Position numbers and translations under genes: made by a program
The notes under the pieces: model-generated
What the model was told of the DNA's origin: nothing
The model's database searches: none
The model's input: only the letters and a program-made list of their open reading frames with translations
Shown here: positions 11,931 through 23,700 of the stretch, piece after piece
How positions within the stretch are numbered: the first letter of the stretch is position 1
Layout: each line of letters starts with the position of its first letter
Assembly (NCBI RefSeq): GCF_000003605.2
Contig: NW_003124895.1
Location: 694,363 to 748,959 of the forward strand
DNA: 54,597 nt
Direction of reading: 5' to 3'
DNA from: Saccoglossus kowalevskii
Taxonomy: Eukaryota > Hemichordata > Enteropneusta > Harrimaniidae

Positions 11931-14189
11931 CCAAACACATGACCACTAGTCTGCAATAAATTTTCGGGGTTAATGATTTATCAATGAAGCAACTACGATT
12001 CCTAAAAATCATGTCAGTACGGGAATGTAATCAGTGTCACGTGATCGTATTGGTTGCCATATCATCGAACTTAGGTAATTCGTATATATTCGTATTTTAA
12101 ATACACACAATGTTGCATTTTATTCTTAGGAAAATGTACTTTTGATATTGTCGTTAGTATCGATTAATATCCTATCCCTTATGCTTTCCATGCAATAATT
12201 AAAAATATAAAAATGCAATAATAAAAACATCAGATCTGCCCATTTGTCTAGAACTGTTCTTCAAGTGTCACTAATGTCTGTGTTTTTTTTTTGTGTGTGT
12301 TTATTTACTAGTGCAAAAGCTTTGAATTGTTATTCAGTGTGTACAAAGTACAAATGCGATATGTTGAGATGTTGTTAGCAGAATCACTGAAAAATCAATT
12401 ATTATTTTGCAGCTTATGCAATTAATAATGAAACTGAAATGTTTGCTGATATAGGTAATGAAAGGTTGAAATTTCAGGCCACAATGTTTTCGGAAAGTAG
12501 TATTTTTGAACACAACAAACATATTATTGAAGTTAGTATGTTTTCTAAATTATTTTATTTAAAATAGTTAAATAACACATGTTGTAAGTGTCGACATTAC
12601 TGACAATATTGAACTATCATTGTCCTGGTAGCCTTTTCATCTCCATGCAATAACCTTTACTTTGCTGGATGATGCCAAGAGGTACGTCGATATCTCCAGG
12701 TCAGGCGCTAGAACTGTTGACATTACGCGGGTAGTTATTCTAGTTTTTGACAGTAACAAAACGCTTTTAGTGCAGGAGCACTCCAATACAGTAGGAACTC
12801 AAAATATCAATGCTGTTAATTTTAGATAATTTCTAATTCAGCATCGTATCGAATCTACTCATACACAACATTAAACGGGAATGTACATGGAATGCATTGT
12901 AAAAGTTGTAATTTATACATAAGATTTGGATTCTTAGGGTATGTGGCTGCTGCCAGGCTACTGCAGACAATGGCCGAATGGTGGCCAGTCGCCGCCACGG
13001 GCACTCGAAATATTACTAGATTGTCGAATTTTGACCATATGCAATCACGTATTTTGGTGATTCATTCAAGTGTATACAAGAATAAATAATTAGATATTTT
13101 GTATTAAATAGATACTGTTCTTTTTGTATCGTTTGTGCACCTACATAGACATCCATTTCTCGAGTAGAACGATAGTCAATGGATTATGCAGTTGCCTGTG
13201 TTGACAGTTTTCTGAATAATTCTTTCCAAATATTTCAATAATTTGAAGTTTGTCGTGACATATGCAATTCAAAATGGCTTCGACCCATATGAAATCTCTC
13301 GGCGGGACATATTCATAATCAAAATCATAAAGTTATTATTGCAATTATTATTTATCAGATAAATTTGAATTTGTCTAATTATATTGTATTTTAGCGAAAT
13401 GTTTTTATAGTGAAACAAAGAGATTGTCATTGTTCACCAATGCAATATGGAGACAACATTTCTTAAAATATGCAGACTAATGTTTTTTTCCTATTTTTAT
13501 AATAAAATTGAATATAAAAAGAATCTGAAATGTGGATGCTGCTAAATTTGTCTTGTTTTATTTTAGTTTTGTTTTTTCATTGCTGTTCAAGTTCAAATTT
13601 GATTGTATTTTTTAATTTTGATGCGAAACTGACCCACGCCGATATAAAGGCCCAATTCACTGACCCGGGCAAGTGTGAATTGGAAGTGTGGCTATGCTAA
13701 TGAGTGTTGTTAATCACTTGCATAGCCTATGTTCACAGAAACCGGTAGTTTATTTACAAGCTGATAACACTAATCTCCGTGAACATCGATGCGTGTAACG
13801 GTCCAATCAGGTTTGCCTCTATAGAGCATGGACCTAAGCTACATAGGCATCTCGTAACGACAAAACTAATAACGCAGTTAATAAGTGACGTGTTACGAAG
13901 TGATGCGGCATTGATTCATGCTTATATCATTTTACCTCCATGCTTATAGCAGCAATAGCCTTCGTGTGAACTGCGGATTTATCGTATCATGTCATTTGCC
14001 ATTCACGTACCGTTGAATTACGACGCCACGGCGATGACCGCGATGTCACACTGCGGTCAACGATAATAAAATACATTTGCTGTACGGCGCTAACTCTTTC
14101 ACACTCATAAATGCTGCTACTGATGTGGTAATAGCAAAAATAACAAATTTGAGACGATGCCTCATTCCTTGAAATTCTCCTTTTTCAGA
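11931..14189. other. Non-coding stretch between repeat copies
   Basis: No supported gene. The longest frames (12892-13089 plus, 12334-12522 minus) have no recognisable similarity. The only structured part is a cluster of three stem-loops at 13653-13784. Confidence 0.5.
13653..13784. repeat. Cluster of three consecutive inverted repeats
   Basis: Stem 1: caattcac (13653-13660) pairs with gtgaattg (13675-13682). Stem 2: ggctatgc (13690-13697) pairs with gcatagcc (13720-13727). Stem 3: gttcac (13731-13736) pairs with gtgaac (13779-13784). The three stems sit in 132 bases of otherwise plain AT-rich DNA. They could be the core of a fold-back transposon or a structured RNA. No tRNA or known ncRNA signature was recognised. 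Confidence 0.5.
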
Positions 14190-15185
14190 GTGCGTACAAA
14201 TTGTGCCAGCCATATTCAAGATGGCTGCATTATAGTGAATTTTGGTGATTTTTTTGCATTTATTTTGTTATCACTGGTACACCAGCTGGCTATGGCTCTT
14301 TTGTGGTTCACACAGTTTGGTAGAGATCGGTTTTATTATGAGGGAAAGATGCAATTCATGATTTAGAACAAATTGTCGATATTGAAGTTTGCTTAACGTA
14401 TAGTTAGTGTTTAGATGATTTAGAGAGAAATATTTGGGAAAAACACTCGACATATCATCATAATTTCAAAAAAATAAATTAAAACATGGCTGGCATATAG
14501 CACACGCTTATACATAAACATCTTTGACAAGTCATTGATAACAGGTTCACTTCGCGATTCGTATTTTTACGGGATAGTTAGAATATTTTTGAAATTTTTA
14601 GATCTAGCACCTATGACCCAGGGTCGTAGGGTTACAGGAATTACGAATTTTGTCATGATTCATGACGTTACAGGTATTACACAAATGACTTTATTTAGCT
14701 TGTGTTCGGTAATATGATGAGAGAAAAATGCAGTACATGGTTTTGAACAAATTACCAGTATTGACGATTGCTTTATGTGTGTTCAGATTTTTAAATGATT
14801 AATGGTTTGGAAAGAAAGCGAAAATGTAATTGAAAAAACAACAATGATATATTACCATAAATGCAAACCAACAATTAAAACATAGGTCATTTTAAGCTAC
14901 ATGGGTAAGACGAGATTAAATTTAGTTAAATTAAATTTAGTTCATACTGTCAATAATTAAATGTTATATCTAAAAACTCAGTATATACTAATGGTTCACC
15001 CATTTCAAATTAAAGTACCAGCAATTCAATAATATTTTGTACATTTCCAGCTTTAGCTCACATTCTTAATCTCACAGTTCAGTTTGAGGCAGCTATCGAT
15101 TTCCATTTTTTGGAATTTCAATATAGTATCGGTCAAATTGTATGAATTCAATATGCTTAGTGGTTTCACGGTTACCTTCAAGTTG
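14190..15185 (+). repeat. Dispersed repeat family, copy 3
   Basis: About 85-90% alike by eye to copy 4 over long stretches. Examples are ttcaagatggctgcattata near 14215 (also near 15511), tttgacaagtcattgataac near 14523 (also near 16110), and the aagcgaaaatgtaattgaaa block near 14817 (also near 16399). Compared with copy 4 it lacks about 290 bases at its middle (after 14510). The offset between the copies therefore changes from about 1.30 kb to about 1.59 kb. Confidence 0.7.
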
Positions 15186-15244
15186 ACAGTAAATTATTCT
15201 CGCTAGACATGCAGGCGAGTCTTCTTTTACAATCAATGAAGTTA

Positions 15245-16910
15245 TAGAACATGTTTACTGCCACAACTACCATTTACAATTTTCTACGGGATAGTCTAAT
15301 TCCCGTTGATTGCTAGAAAATTAAATTACAGCCTGAACCTTTCCCCCAAAGTCGGATTACCGGCGACTTTGTTGTTTTACCTTTCTAGTTTGATGACATT
15401 GCATTGTTAAATAGAACTACATGATCACAAAAATTGAATAATTATGATATGTGTATCGTTCACAAATGTGATGTTTGCTGTTACATTTTTCAGAATGCAA
15501 GCAAGCCGTATTCAAGATGGCTGCATTATAGTGAATTTTGGTGATTTTTGCGCATTTATTTTGTTATCACTGGTACACCAGCTGGCTATGGCGCTGTTGT
15601 GGTTCACACAGGTGGATAGAGATCGGTTTTATTATGAGGTAAAGACGCAATTTATGATTTAGAACAAATTGTCGATATTGAAGTTTGCTTAACGTATATT
15701 TAGTGTTTAGATGATTCAGAGAGAAATATTTGGGAAAAAACATTCGAAATATCATCATAATTGCAAAAAAATAAATTAAAACATGGCTAGCATATAGCAC
15801 AAGCTTACAAAATGACGATTAAATCGGGGGGTCAAAATAAACAAATTATAAAATAACCACAAGTACATTTTACACCTAGTATATACTTACGGTTTATGCT
15901 CCGTGGTTTCAACAACTACGAATTGCAGTGTTCGAATACTAGCGTTTTGCATTGTATGAAAACCAGCGTTTCATATATAGAAACTGTCGCACCAGCTTTA
16001 GCTCAAATGCTTAATCCCACTTGTCAGGTCTAAACATTGTTTTTATTATTATTTTCAAAAATGATTTTCAACGAACCGTCCGATTATATAATGGAAAACA
16101 TAAACATCTTTGACAAGTCATTGATAACAGGTTCACTTCGCGATTCGTATTTTTACGGGATAGTTAGAATATTTTTGAAATTTTTAGATCTAGCACATAT
16201 GACCCAGGGTCGTAGGTTTACAGGAATTACGCATTTTGTCATGATTGATGAACAGGTATTACACAAATGACGTTATTTAGCGTGTGTTCGGTAATATGGT
16301 GAGAGAAAAATGCAGTACATGGTTTTAAACAAATTACCAGTGTCGACGATTGCTTTATGTATGTTCAGGATTGTAAATGATTAATGGTTTGGAAAGAAAG
16401 CGAAAATGTAATTGAAAAAAACAACAATGATATATTATCATAAATGCAAACCATCAATTAAAACATAGGTCATTTTAAGCTACATGAGTAAGACGAGATT
16501 AAATTTAGTTAAATTAAATTTAGTTAAAATGTTATATCTAAAAACTATATATTAATGGTTCACCGATTTCAAATTATAGCACCAACGTGTCACTTACCAG
16601 CAATTCAATAATATTTTGTACATTTCTAGCTACAGCTCACATTTTTAATCCCTCAGTTCAGTTTGAGGCAACTATCGATTTCCATTTTTGGAATTTCAAT
16701 ATAGTATCGGTCAAATTGTATGAATTCAATATGCTTAGTGATTTCACGGTTACCTTCAAGTTGGCTGTAAATGGATTCACATTTTGTTTATAATTGATAA
16801 TTTCCATTCATCGATGAACATTCGGCACTTTTTGTCACACTGTTATTTTCTTTTTTTCATCTATAACCGACAGTTTACCGTTATGAATTATTTTAGAATC
16901 ATCGAAATTA
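15245..16910 (+). repeat. Dispersed repeat family, copy 4 (longest)
   Basis: The most complete unit. It begins with the gtttactgcca and attcccgtt blocks also present at the start of copy 1, continues through the aagatggctgcattata block at about 15515, and ends with the accgacagtttaccgttatg block at about 16870. The pair with copy 3 looks like a fairly recent tandem duplication, while copies 1 and 2 are older. Short open frames inside it are not conserved between copies, which argues against coding. Confidence 0.7.
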
Positions 16911-18168
16911 ACCACTAGTCTGTAATTAAATTTAGAGAAAATAATATGCTAGGAATGAGCAACAAATTAACAGCAACAGAAAAAAGTTGGTCATCCAAAA
17001 AGCTGACTTTCTCCAACAACATTTGATAGATCATCCCCAAATTAGCTTTTAAATGAATGGAACCTAATGTAAATAACTTTCTAAGAAAAACAAGTGAAGC
17101 TTAACAATACATTTATTGACGATACTATTATTATTATAATACTTGTCATAGATATAGATGTCATGAATGTGCTATTAGGTTAATATACTGAACTTCAAAC
17201 AGCCAGTCAATAAATATAATTTATACCACACCATCAATGCAAAGTCTTAAATATTGTATAATATCTAAAGACTGGGTTACAATTTACACAAGATATGTGC
17301 TGTACCATTTTAGAATGATAATACAATACAGTACAATTGATAATCCTCTTAATTATATTAGTAACACCGTAGTTGGCGGACGCCAAAACACGCATATTCA
17401 GGTTGTTGCGAAGAGTAATAAGGAACTGGTCGCTTCTTTAATATGCGCATAACTTCTGCTTTTTATTACCAAACAATCATTAAGATTAAAATATTATTAT
17501 TTAATTAAGTATTTCAATACTTGTGAACTTATGATACACAAATAGTATATTACAAATAATTAATTGCATATGTAATTGAATTAATGTGAATTTAAAGAAT
17601 GGTCTGTCATATCACATGACATCAATTTTGTACAGTTATAGGGTTCTTTAATATGCTCATTAACTAATAAACTATCAATTACAAATGACTTAATATAAAA
17701 TTATTATTCCTGCTATCACAAATGTTAAGTACACGTCGGAAAGTGTAAGCATTAGCAAAAATGATTGGTTTACAATGTTTGTACATCTCGTATTAAATAA
17801 ATAATTATTATTACATTTAGCTTTTTATTAACATGATTCTGAAAGATGCAATATAATGCAATCAAAGACTATATACATTCAAATAACGTATTCTCAATGA
17901 TCAGTGTTTTACTCAAAATGTTTTTCCGTGATTCAATATGCACCTCAGCTTTTACATGAAACTCATCATCTAGCTGACCCAAATACCGATGCAATCTTGA
18001 AATACCTGGTCAAACCTAAACAAAATTTTCAGCTAAACGACCTACCAAACCTGTTTGGAGAAACTCGGACAATGATGGGCGTCACCCTGCTCCTCAGTGA
18101 AATTAATATAAACTAACAGACAGGCAATGTCTTGAAGATGATATATCTAGATGATATATAAAAAAAGA
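16911..18168. other. Downstream flank of the receptor gene
   Basis: The region beyond the receptor stop codon (18169 on the minus strand), including its presumed 3' untranslated region. A minus-strand AATAAA (plus-strand tttatt at 17824-17829) lies about 340 bases past the stop and is a candidate polyadenylation signal. A plus-strand frame at 17904-18116 contains a peptide that looks more protein-like than noise (HETHHLADPNTDAILKYLV), but I cannot assign it. Confidence 0.4.
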
Positions 18169-18556
18169 TTATTCCTTCGCTGTCGCCTGTGAAAATATAA
18201 AGTGGAAATACCAAGTTGAGGTAGTTATAAATTAATGTATAACAACATTACGCTGCATAGCGGTACGCGACACACCAAACACACATTATACTCACTGGAC
18301 AATATAGCCACATAAGATGCATTATTGTAACACAATATATTACCAGTGTAAATATTTTGTTTATTGCATCTGCTCGATGCTTTCTTTCCAGGGCATGTTG
18401 CTGTTTCCGTTTCTTGATTTCTAACGTTTTGGCCGATGAGAACTGCGTTATACGTCTTCTTATATCGGCTCGTATCTGATCTACGTGTTGTACTTCTTCC
18501 AAGGCATTATTGTACAGCTCTCCGCCACACAGACGTATTCTAACAGCGACCAACAA
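18169..18556 (-). CDS. Receptor C-terminal tail exons
   Basis: Exon 18556-18344 (71 codons) starts with the end of TM7 (LLVAVRIRLCGG). It continues into a strongly charged, probably helical cytoplasmic tail with RRRITQ, KKRKQQHALERKHR and INKIF. The final exon 18186-18169 adds ATAKE and a TAA stop. The upstream acceptor (tttgcag) and the donor ACACTG|gtaata are both good. The tail is short, about 70 residues, with no motif I recognise; the basic cluster may contact the membrane or a partner. Confidence 0.75.
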
Positions 18557-20687
18557 CTGCAAATGAGAAAACAGTTCATACTAGTGAGTGCTGAGAACAC
18601 CGCAATATTAACTGATATTAAGTATTACGAAAACATATACATTAATAGTTGCTAATGTGTAGCTGTTATACATTAATGCAACTCGTGGAATAAACGCTTT
18701 TCTAAATTTGAATATCATAGCCTTTTTTGTGGAAAAATACAGCCCATGATCAGTATACAAACAGCATGACTTTACAATATCAACTAGTAATATTTCACCC
18801 TAAACGTCAAAGCTGAGAATTGTATGCACCATGGTCGTGTAATGGTTATAGAAATAACATTCCAGAAAGAGAAGTTCATTACCTCTACATTTGTCGCACA
18901 CAGTGCCAAAAATACCACTGATCCCTGCAATAGATATACAATTATTATTATGTTGAAATCGTAGTGGTGTAAACAGTGCGATATACGTGAATACGGAACA
19001 TCTTATTCATCCAGACAGTATTGATTCACAACACTGTAATTACGTACCTCAAACATTATTGCCAGGGCGAACATATACTCAACAATTAAATTATTTGTTG
19101 TAATTGCAATTATATGTATTGCCCAATTACTCATCAGCGCCAACTTCAGCAAAAACAGTGACTGAATTTCCTCCCTGAAAAACGAACAATACGCTGATTT
19201 GAAACAAATGAATAGAGTCGTGAGTTTTAGTTTATTTATATATTAACAATATTCCCACAGATTGTGTATCACTGATACACTGAATGATGTTGTTCCATGC
19301 ACTGATATGTTATATACAATATTGAACATCACTGAATTATGTTATACTCACCTTATTTGGAAGAATTCCTCTACTTCGTACTTCATCATCGCATGTTCAT
19401 AGCCACACACTAATTTACATGTAATTATACCAGACACCTGTGAGCAGAAATATACAGAAATAGCAGCAGTAATGCCGAAATGAACAAAATAAATTACATT
19501 GATTTTACAAAGACTTCATATTAGAAACATACATCTGACTTCAGATGTAATTTACGTCATCATGTTGATTCACAGTTAAATGTAGTGCATTACAATACAA
19601 TACACTAATTCGAATTAAATAAATATATAGATAGATGTAGCATGAACGTCAAGACACTTACCAAGTATAATACCAATGAAATGGACGCTAAGGCCTGAAG
19701 ATATTTTCCCGCAATTGATTCAATACATCTAGATTTTTAGGATAAAGATTAATTTGTGTTCACACACTAATATATTCTGTTTTTGTCGTTGATAATGGTG
19801 GTAATGATAACAAAAGTGTAAGCTCAATAATTTATAGTGGTAACCCGAATATAGATGTTTATTAACATAATTATAATGCATTCAATATTAATATCATTAT
19901 ATACACTCACCTTGATTCTGAACTTACGTCTAATCCGTTATTCTCGGCTAATTCGACACAAAAAACTATTATAATTATAGGAGCAGGCCATCCAGTAGTC
20001 AGAAATATTATCCTAAATGATGAAACATTTATAAACAATGTAGGGAATTTCTCCCAAAAAAATCTCCCAATTTTAGTGTCATATGTAAGTGTGTTGTTTA
20101 TACAACATTGTGTTACAATGACGGACATAGATGTGTACTTTGCTATAACTATCAAGGTGTTTGTGCGTGCATGCATGCGGGTGTGCGTGTGTAATACGCA
20201 ACACGGGATCCACTGAGTTAGTAATACTCTAAGATGTTTGACTTTTGTTGGGTTGGTTTTAAATTTCATAGCTGAGTCGAACTCGTGGTATATGTAGTTT
20301 TTTCTGTTTCGAACAGAAATCATAAAGTATTAAATGCAGTTTGCATTATGTACACTGCAGGTTGCTTTTGCGGGTTTACGAATAGGAAAACCTCGCGAAC
20401 GGCATTTTATGAAATCAAACCTCTTCAGTATTTCTGTGCTATGCACATGGCATTACTAATGATCCAGATTGCATGTCGCATGTTGAGTATATTCACTACA
20501 TACCTTGCTAACTTGCTCCTCAGTATATAATTACGCATACGGAGCAACTCTTGTACGGCAAGGTTTAATATCCATGTGGCGTTCGTCAATAGTGCCATGT
20601 ACCAGAATATAGACAATATCTTGCACCCATGCTGTTAGACATGTACATTTTATGTTAGGAAATGTGTTTGTTGTAATGTATGTTAGT

Positions 20688-20748
<61 letters not shown>

Positions 20749-23700
20749 TAGGTTACAGATTTAAAAGTAAATCAGAAATGAAGACCCCAGAATAAATCCA
20801 CTATCATTGTAGAAAGCGTCATATATTACTCACGTGTCCACCGATGACACGTTTTCACTAGTAAAATTAGATGCCGATTGTGAAAACAAACCTTGCTAGG
20901 CTGCAGATTAATGTTCACTAGGACAGTCACTGGTAGTATCGCCAGTGATACGATTACATTTCCCAGAACAAAGTATCGATCTGTTGATAAACTTAAAATA
21001 GACATATCACTTTTAATAACGTTTCCATCCAATGTAGCCATAGTTAATTAAATATCATTTACACAGCAAACATTCATATCTGATTGAGTTGTGAAAGATC
21101 CACGTTTGTTCTGTGTTATAAAAAAAACAATCTCAGCGAGAGGTGGTCTTACAAGAGATACTGGGACATAAAGCATTGTTCGTGCATATTGAACACAGCC
21201 GTAGTAGAATACTTACCGTGAAATGCAAACAAAGAAAAACGAAATCACCATAAGTAGAATAGCGAGGAAGGACACAATTTGCATAATAACGTCGCGCCCG
21301 GCTTCTATAAATGGCTATAAAAAATAGAAAACTTTATTTAGAATGCATATTTATTCCCATGATACGATGTTTGTCAGGTATTGTCAGGTGCAATTGTTTC
21401 TATCCTAAAAAATAGACGAACACTTACAACTGATGGTTTTCCTATCGCAGTTATTACAGCCAGGTTACCAAGGTGCTGGCATTTACAAACAGTGATGTCC
21501 TCGTGCATGATACGATCAACCCAGCACCCATCTGTACTCCAAATCCTGATTAACATAAATCGAATATCTCAATTAGAACACGACATCTCACAAACTGGTT
21601 TAAAAAGTCAACGATAATACAGCCATTCTTTATCAAACATCGCACGGTATACTTTTGTGATATATGATGTAACATAACCATGTCTGGATACCATCCATAT
21701 ACAAACAAACATCCACTCACCCTGTGTTGTCGTCGTAGACCATAGATACACATTTCGAATCATACCCAACCTATTCATATATTAATAACATTAAAATAAG
21801 TTTGGAAGTTAGCAGTATGAGTACAACACGCTTAATTTCACAACAAAGATTGATAAAAAGTTGAAAATATTTAAAAAAAAGAAAATTAAATAAAACAGTA
21901 TGTGATGAATGACAGTGATAGAGAAACTTAAAAAAATAAAATTGACCCTCATGCACTACACAATGGTCATCCATTTGTAGCTAATACCAAAGAAAGACAA
22001 AGCTTAATTTGTTGTACGCAGCCATAGAGAAATATGAGCTGAGGCCACCATAACAAAACTTTGTTTTTCCACCTTCAATGAAATTGACACTGTACATGAT
22101 GGCGTAGTTTTTTATTTATTTATGTCTGAATGAATGTTAAGCGGATGATGACACTATTTAAGAAAAGCTATGGAAGAGATAGTATTAGTATACGTTTGGT
22201 AGCTTGAATAATAGTAATAAATGCATTTGACGTCAGTGATTTGAATTAACATGATGTTAACGTTATGATTAGCGAGTACGCCCAACATCAGAGGGATTGC
22301 GTGTTGGAATCTCATGGCCAATTGCACAACAATCAGGTTCGTGTCATTCAGTGTGTAATTATGGTGTCCTGTCAGAAGGGATTGAAACAGTGAGTCCTGG
22401 CTCTCCGAATAGTGGATTGCCGTGCGATGATTTGACAAAAATATTTATATAAATATTCATCTGGAGATTGGCATCGCTTTTGGGTTACAGTGCATTTAAG
22501 GACAACCATGGCTTATTCAAACAACCTGGCAATATAACTAAAATACAATATCGAGACTAGTTGTTGTAAATACACATTCGCTTGCAGTGGCGCGGCGCAA
22601 ATAATATTGCACAAAATACCTTCTGGTGGACATATTTGAATGTCAGCGATTCATCTAATCTTCTTATTTCACTCCCATCATCTCCAAACAATCTCACAGA
22701 GACAACTTTAGAATTGACCATCTCTATTTTACGTGTAGCTGTGACTGACGTTACCCACTGTCTTTTATTGGATCTAAATAACGTTAGAAGGTGGATATAT
22801 ACAAGTGTAATATATGAATATGAAGGATGACATTATTATGTAACGTGCAATAACATATGAACTCACCTTTTTCCAATCTGTATCGGTGGTAACAGCATGT
22901 CTCCTGGGTTTTGATAAATAAACCTAATACAAACCAATCGATCTAAATAAAAGAAAGGTACAACAATATTAGCTAGAATACAAATTACTTATCATGTTAA
23001 CACATCCTTATGATTAGGGTGATAACATTTCAAGAAATATCCTTAATGGAATACATAGATTTCTAAACTTATTCGGGAATTACAATTATTATTACAAACA
23101 TATTGTTGCTATTATGACAATATATTCTCCAGAAGGGATTTAAAAGAAGATTATTAATATTTTTAGAAGAAGTTTAAAAGAAGTACTTTAATAAGGCATT
23201 TGCCTTACTTCCAATTTGGAGATGCTAATTAATTGCTAATTTGTTTTAAATCATGATCAATGTGTGATATTTTTAGAAGATTGTCGCATGAATTCTCACT
23301 CTTTTACATACCTATCTGTTTGTCAATAACACGGATCATTTTCCTTGCTACATATTGCACTATTAATATTCCAAAGTCTAGAAAGTAGCCAATGCGCTTT
23401 TGAAATATGCACCACACAGCCGTGCAGAGCGCATGAACTTGGAAATGTGTACCCCGGTGGTAGGAGAGACTGGGATACTGCTGTGAGGCCGTGAACAGTT
23501 AATGACGGTACATTTTAAATTTTTTTTTATACAATCTCGTAGAAATATTCGATTCAAATTCACGACACATGTCTAAAGATCTAAAGAAGCATATTCTGGG
23601 CATATTCGTTTGCAATGCGGATTGTTATCCTATTAATAAACATATGTTATGGAGTATAGTAACTGTAGTAAAATTTAGCAAAATCATGAAAAACGAAAGT

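Noticed and set aside
14157-14366. Plus-strand frames inside repeat copies 3 and 4 that look alike (for example FGDFFAFILLSLVHQLAMAL)
   Set aside because: They are similar only because the DNA repeats are similar. Copies 1 and 2 do not keep the frame, so coding is unlikely.
22154-22438. 94-codon minus-strand frame and a possible tRNA-like SINE (A-box-like ttagcgagta, B-box-like tgttggaatctc)
   Set aside because: The box matches are poor, there is no A tail, and the receptor exons on either side join in frame without it.
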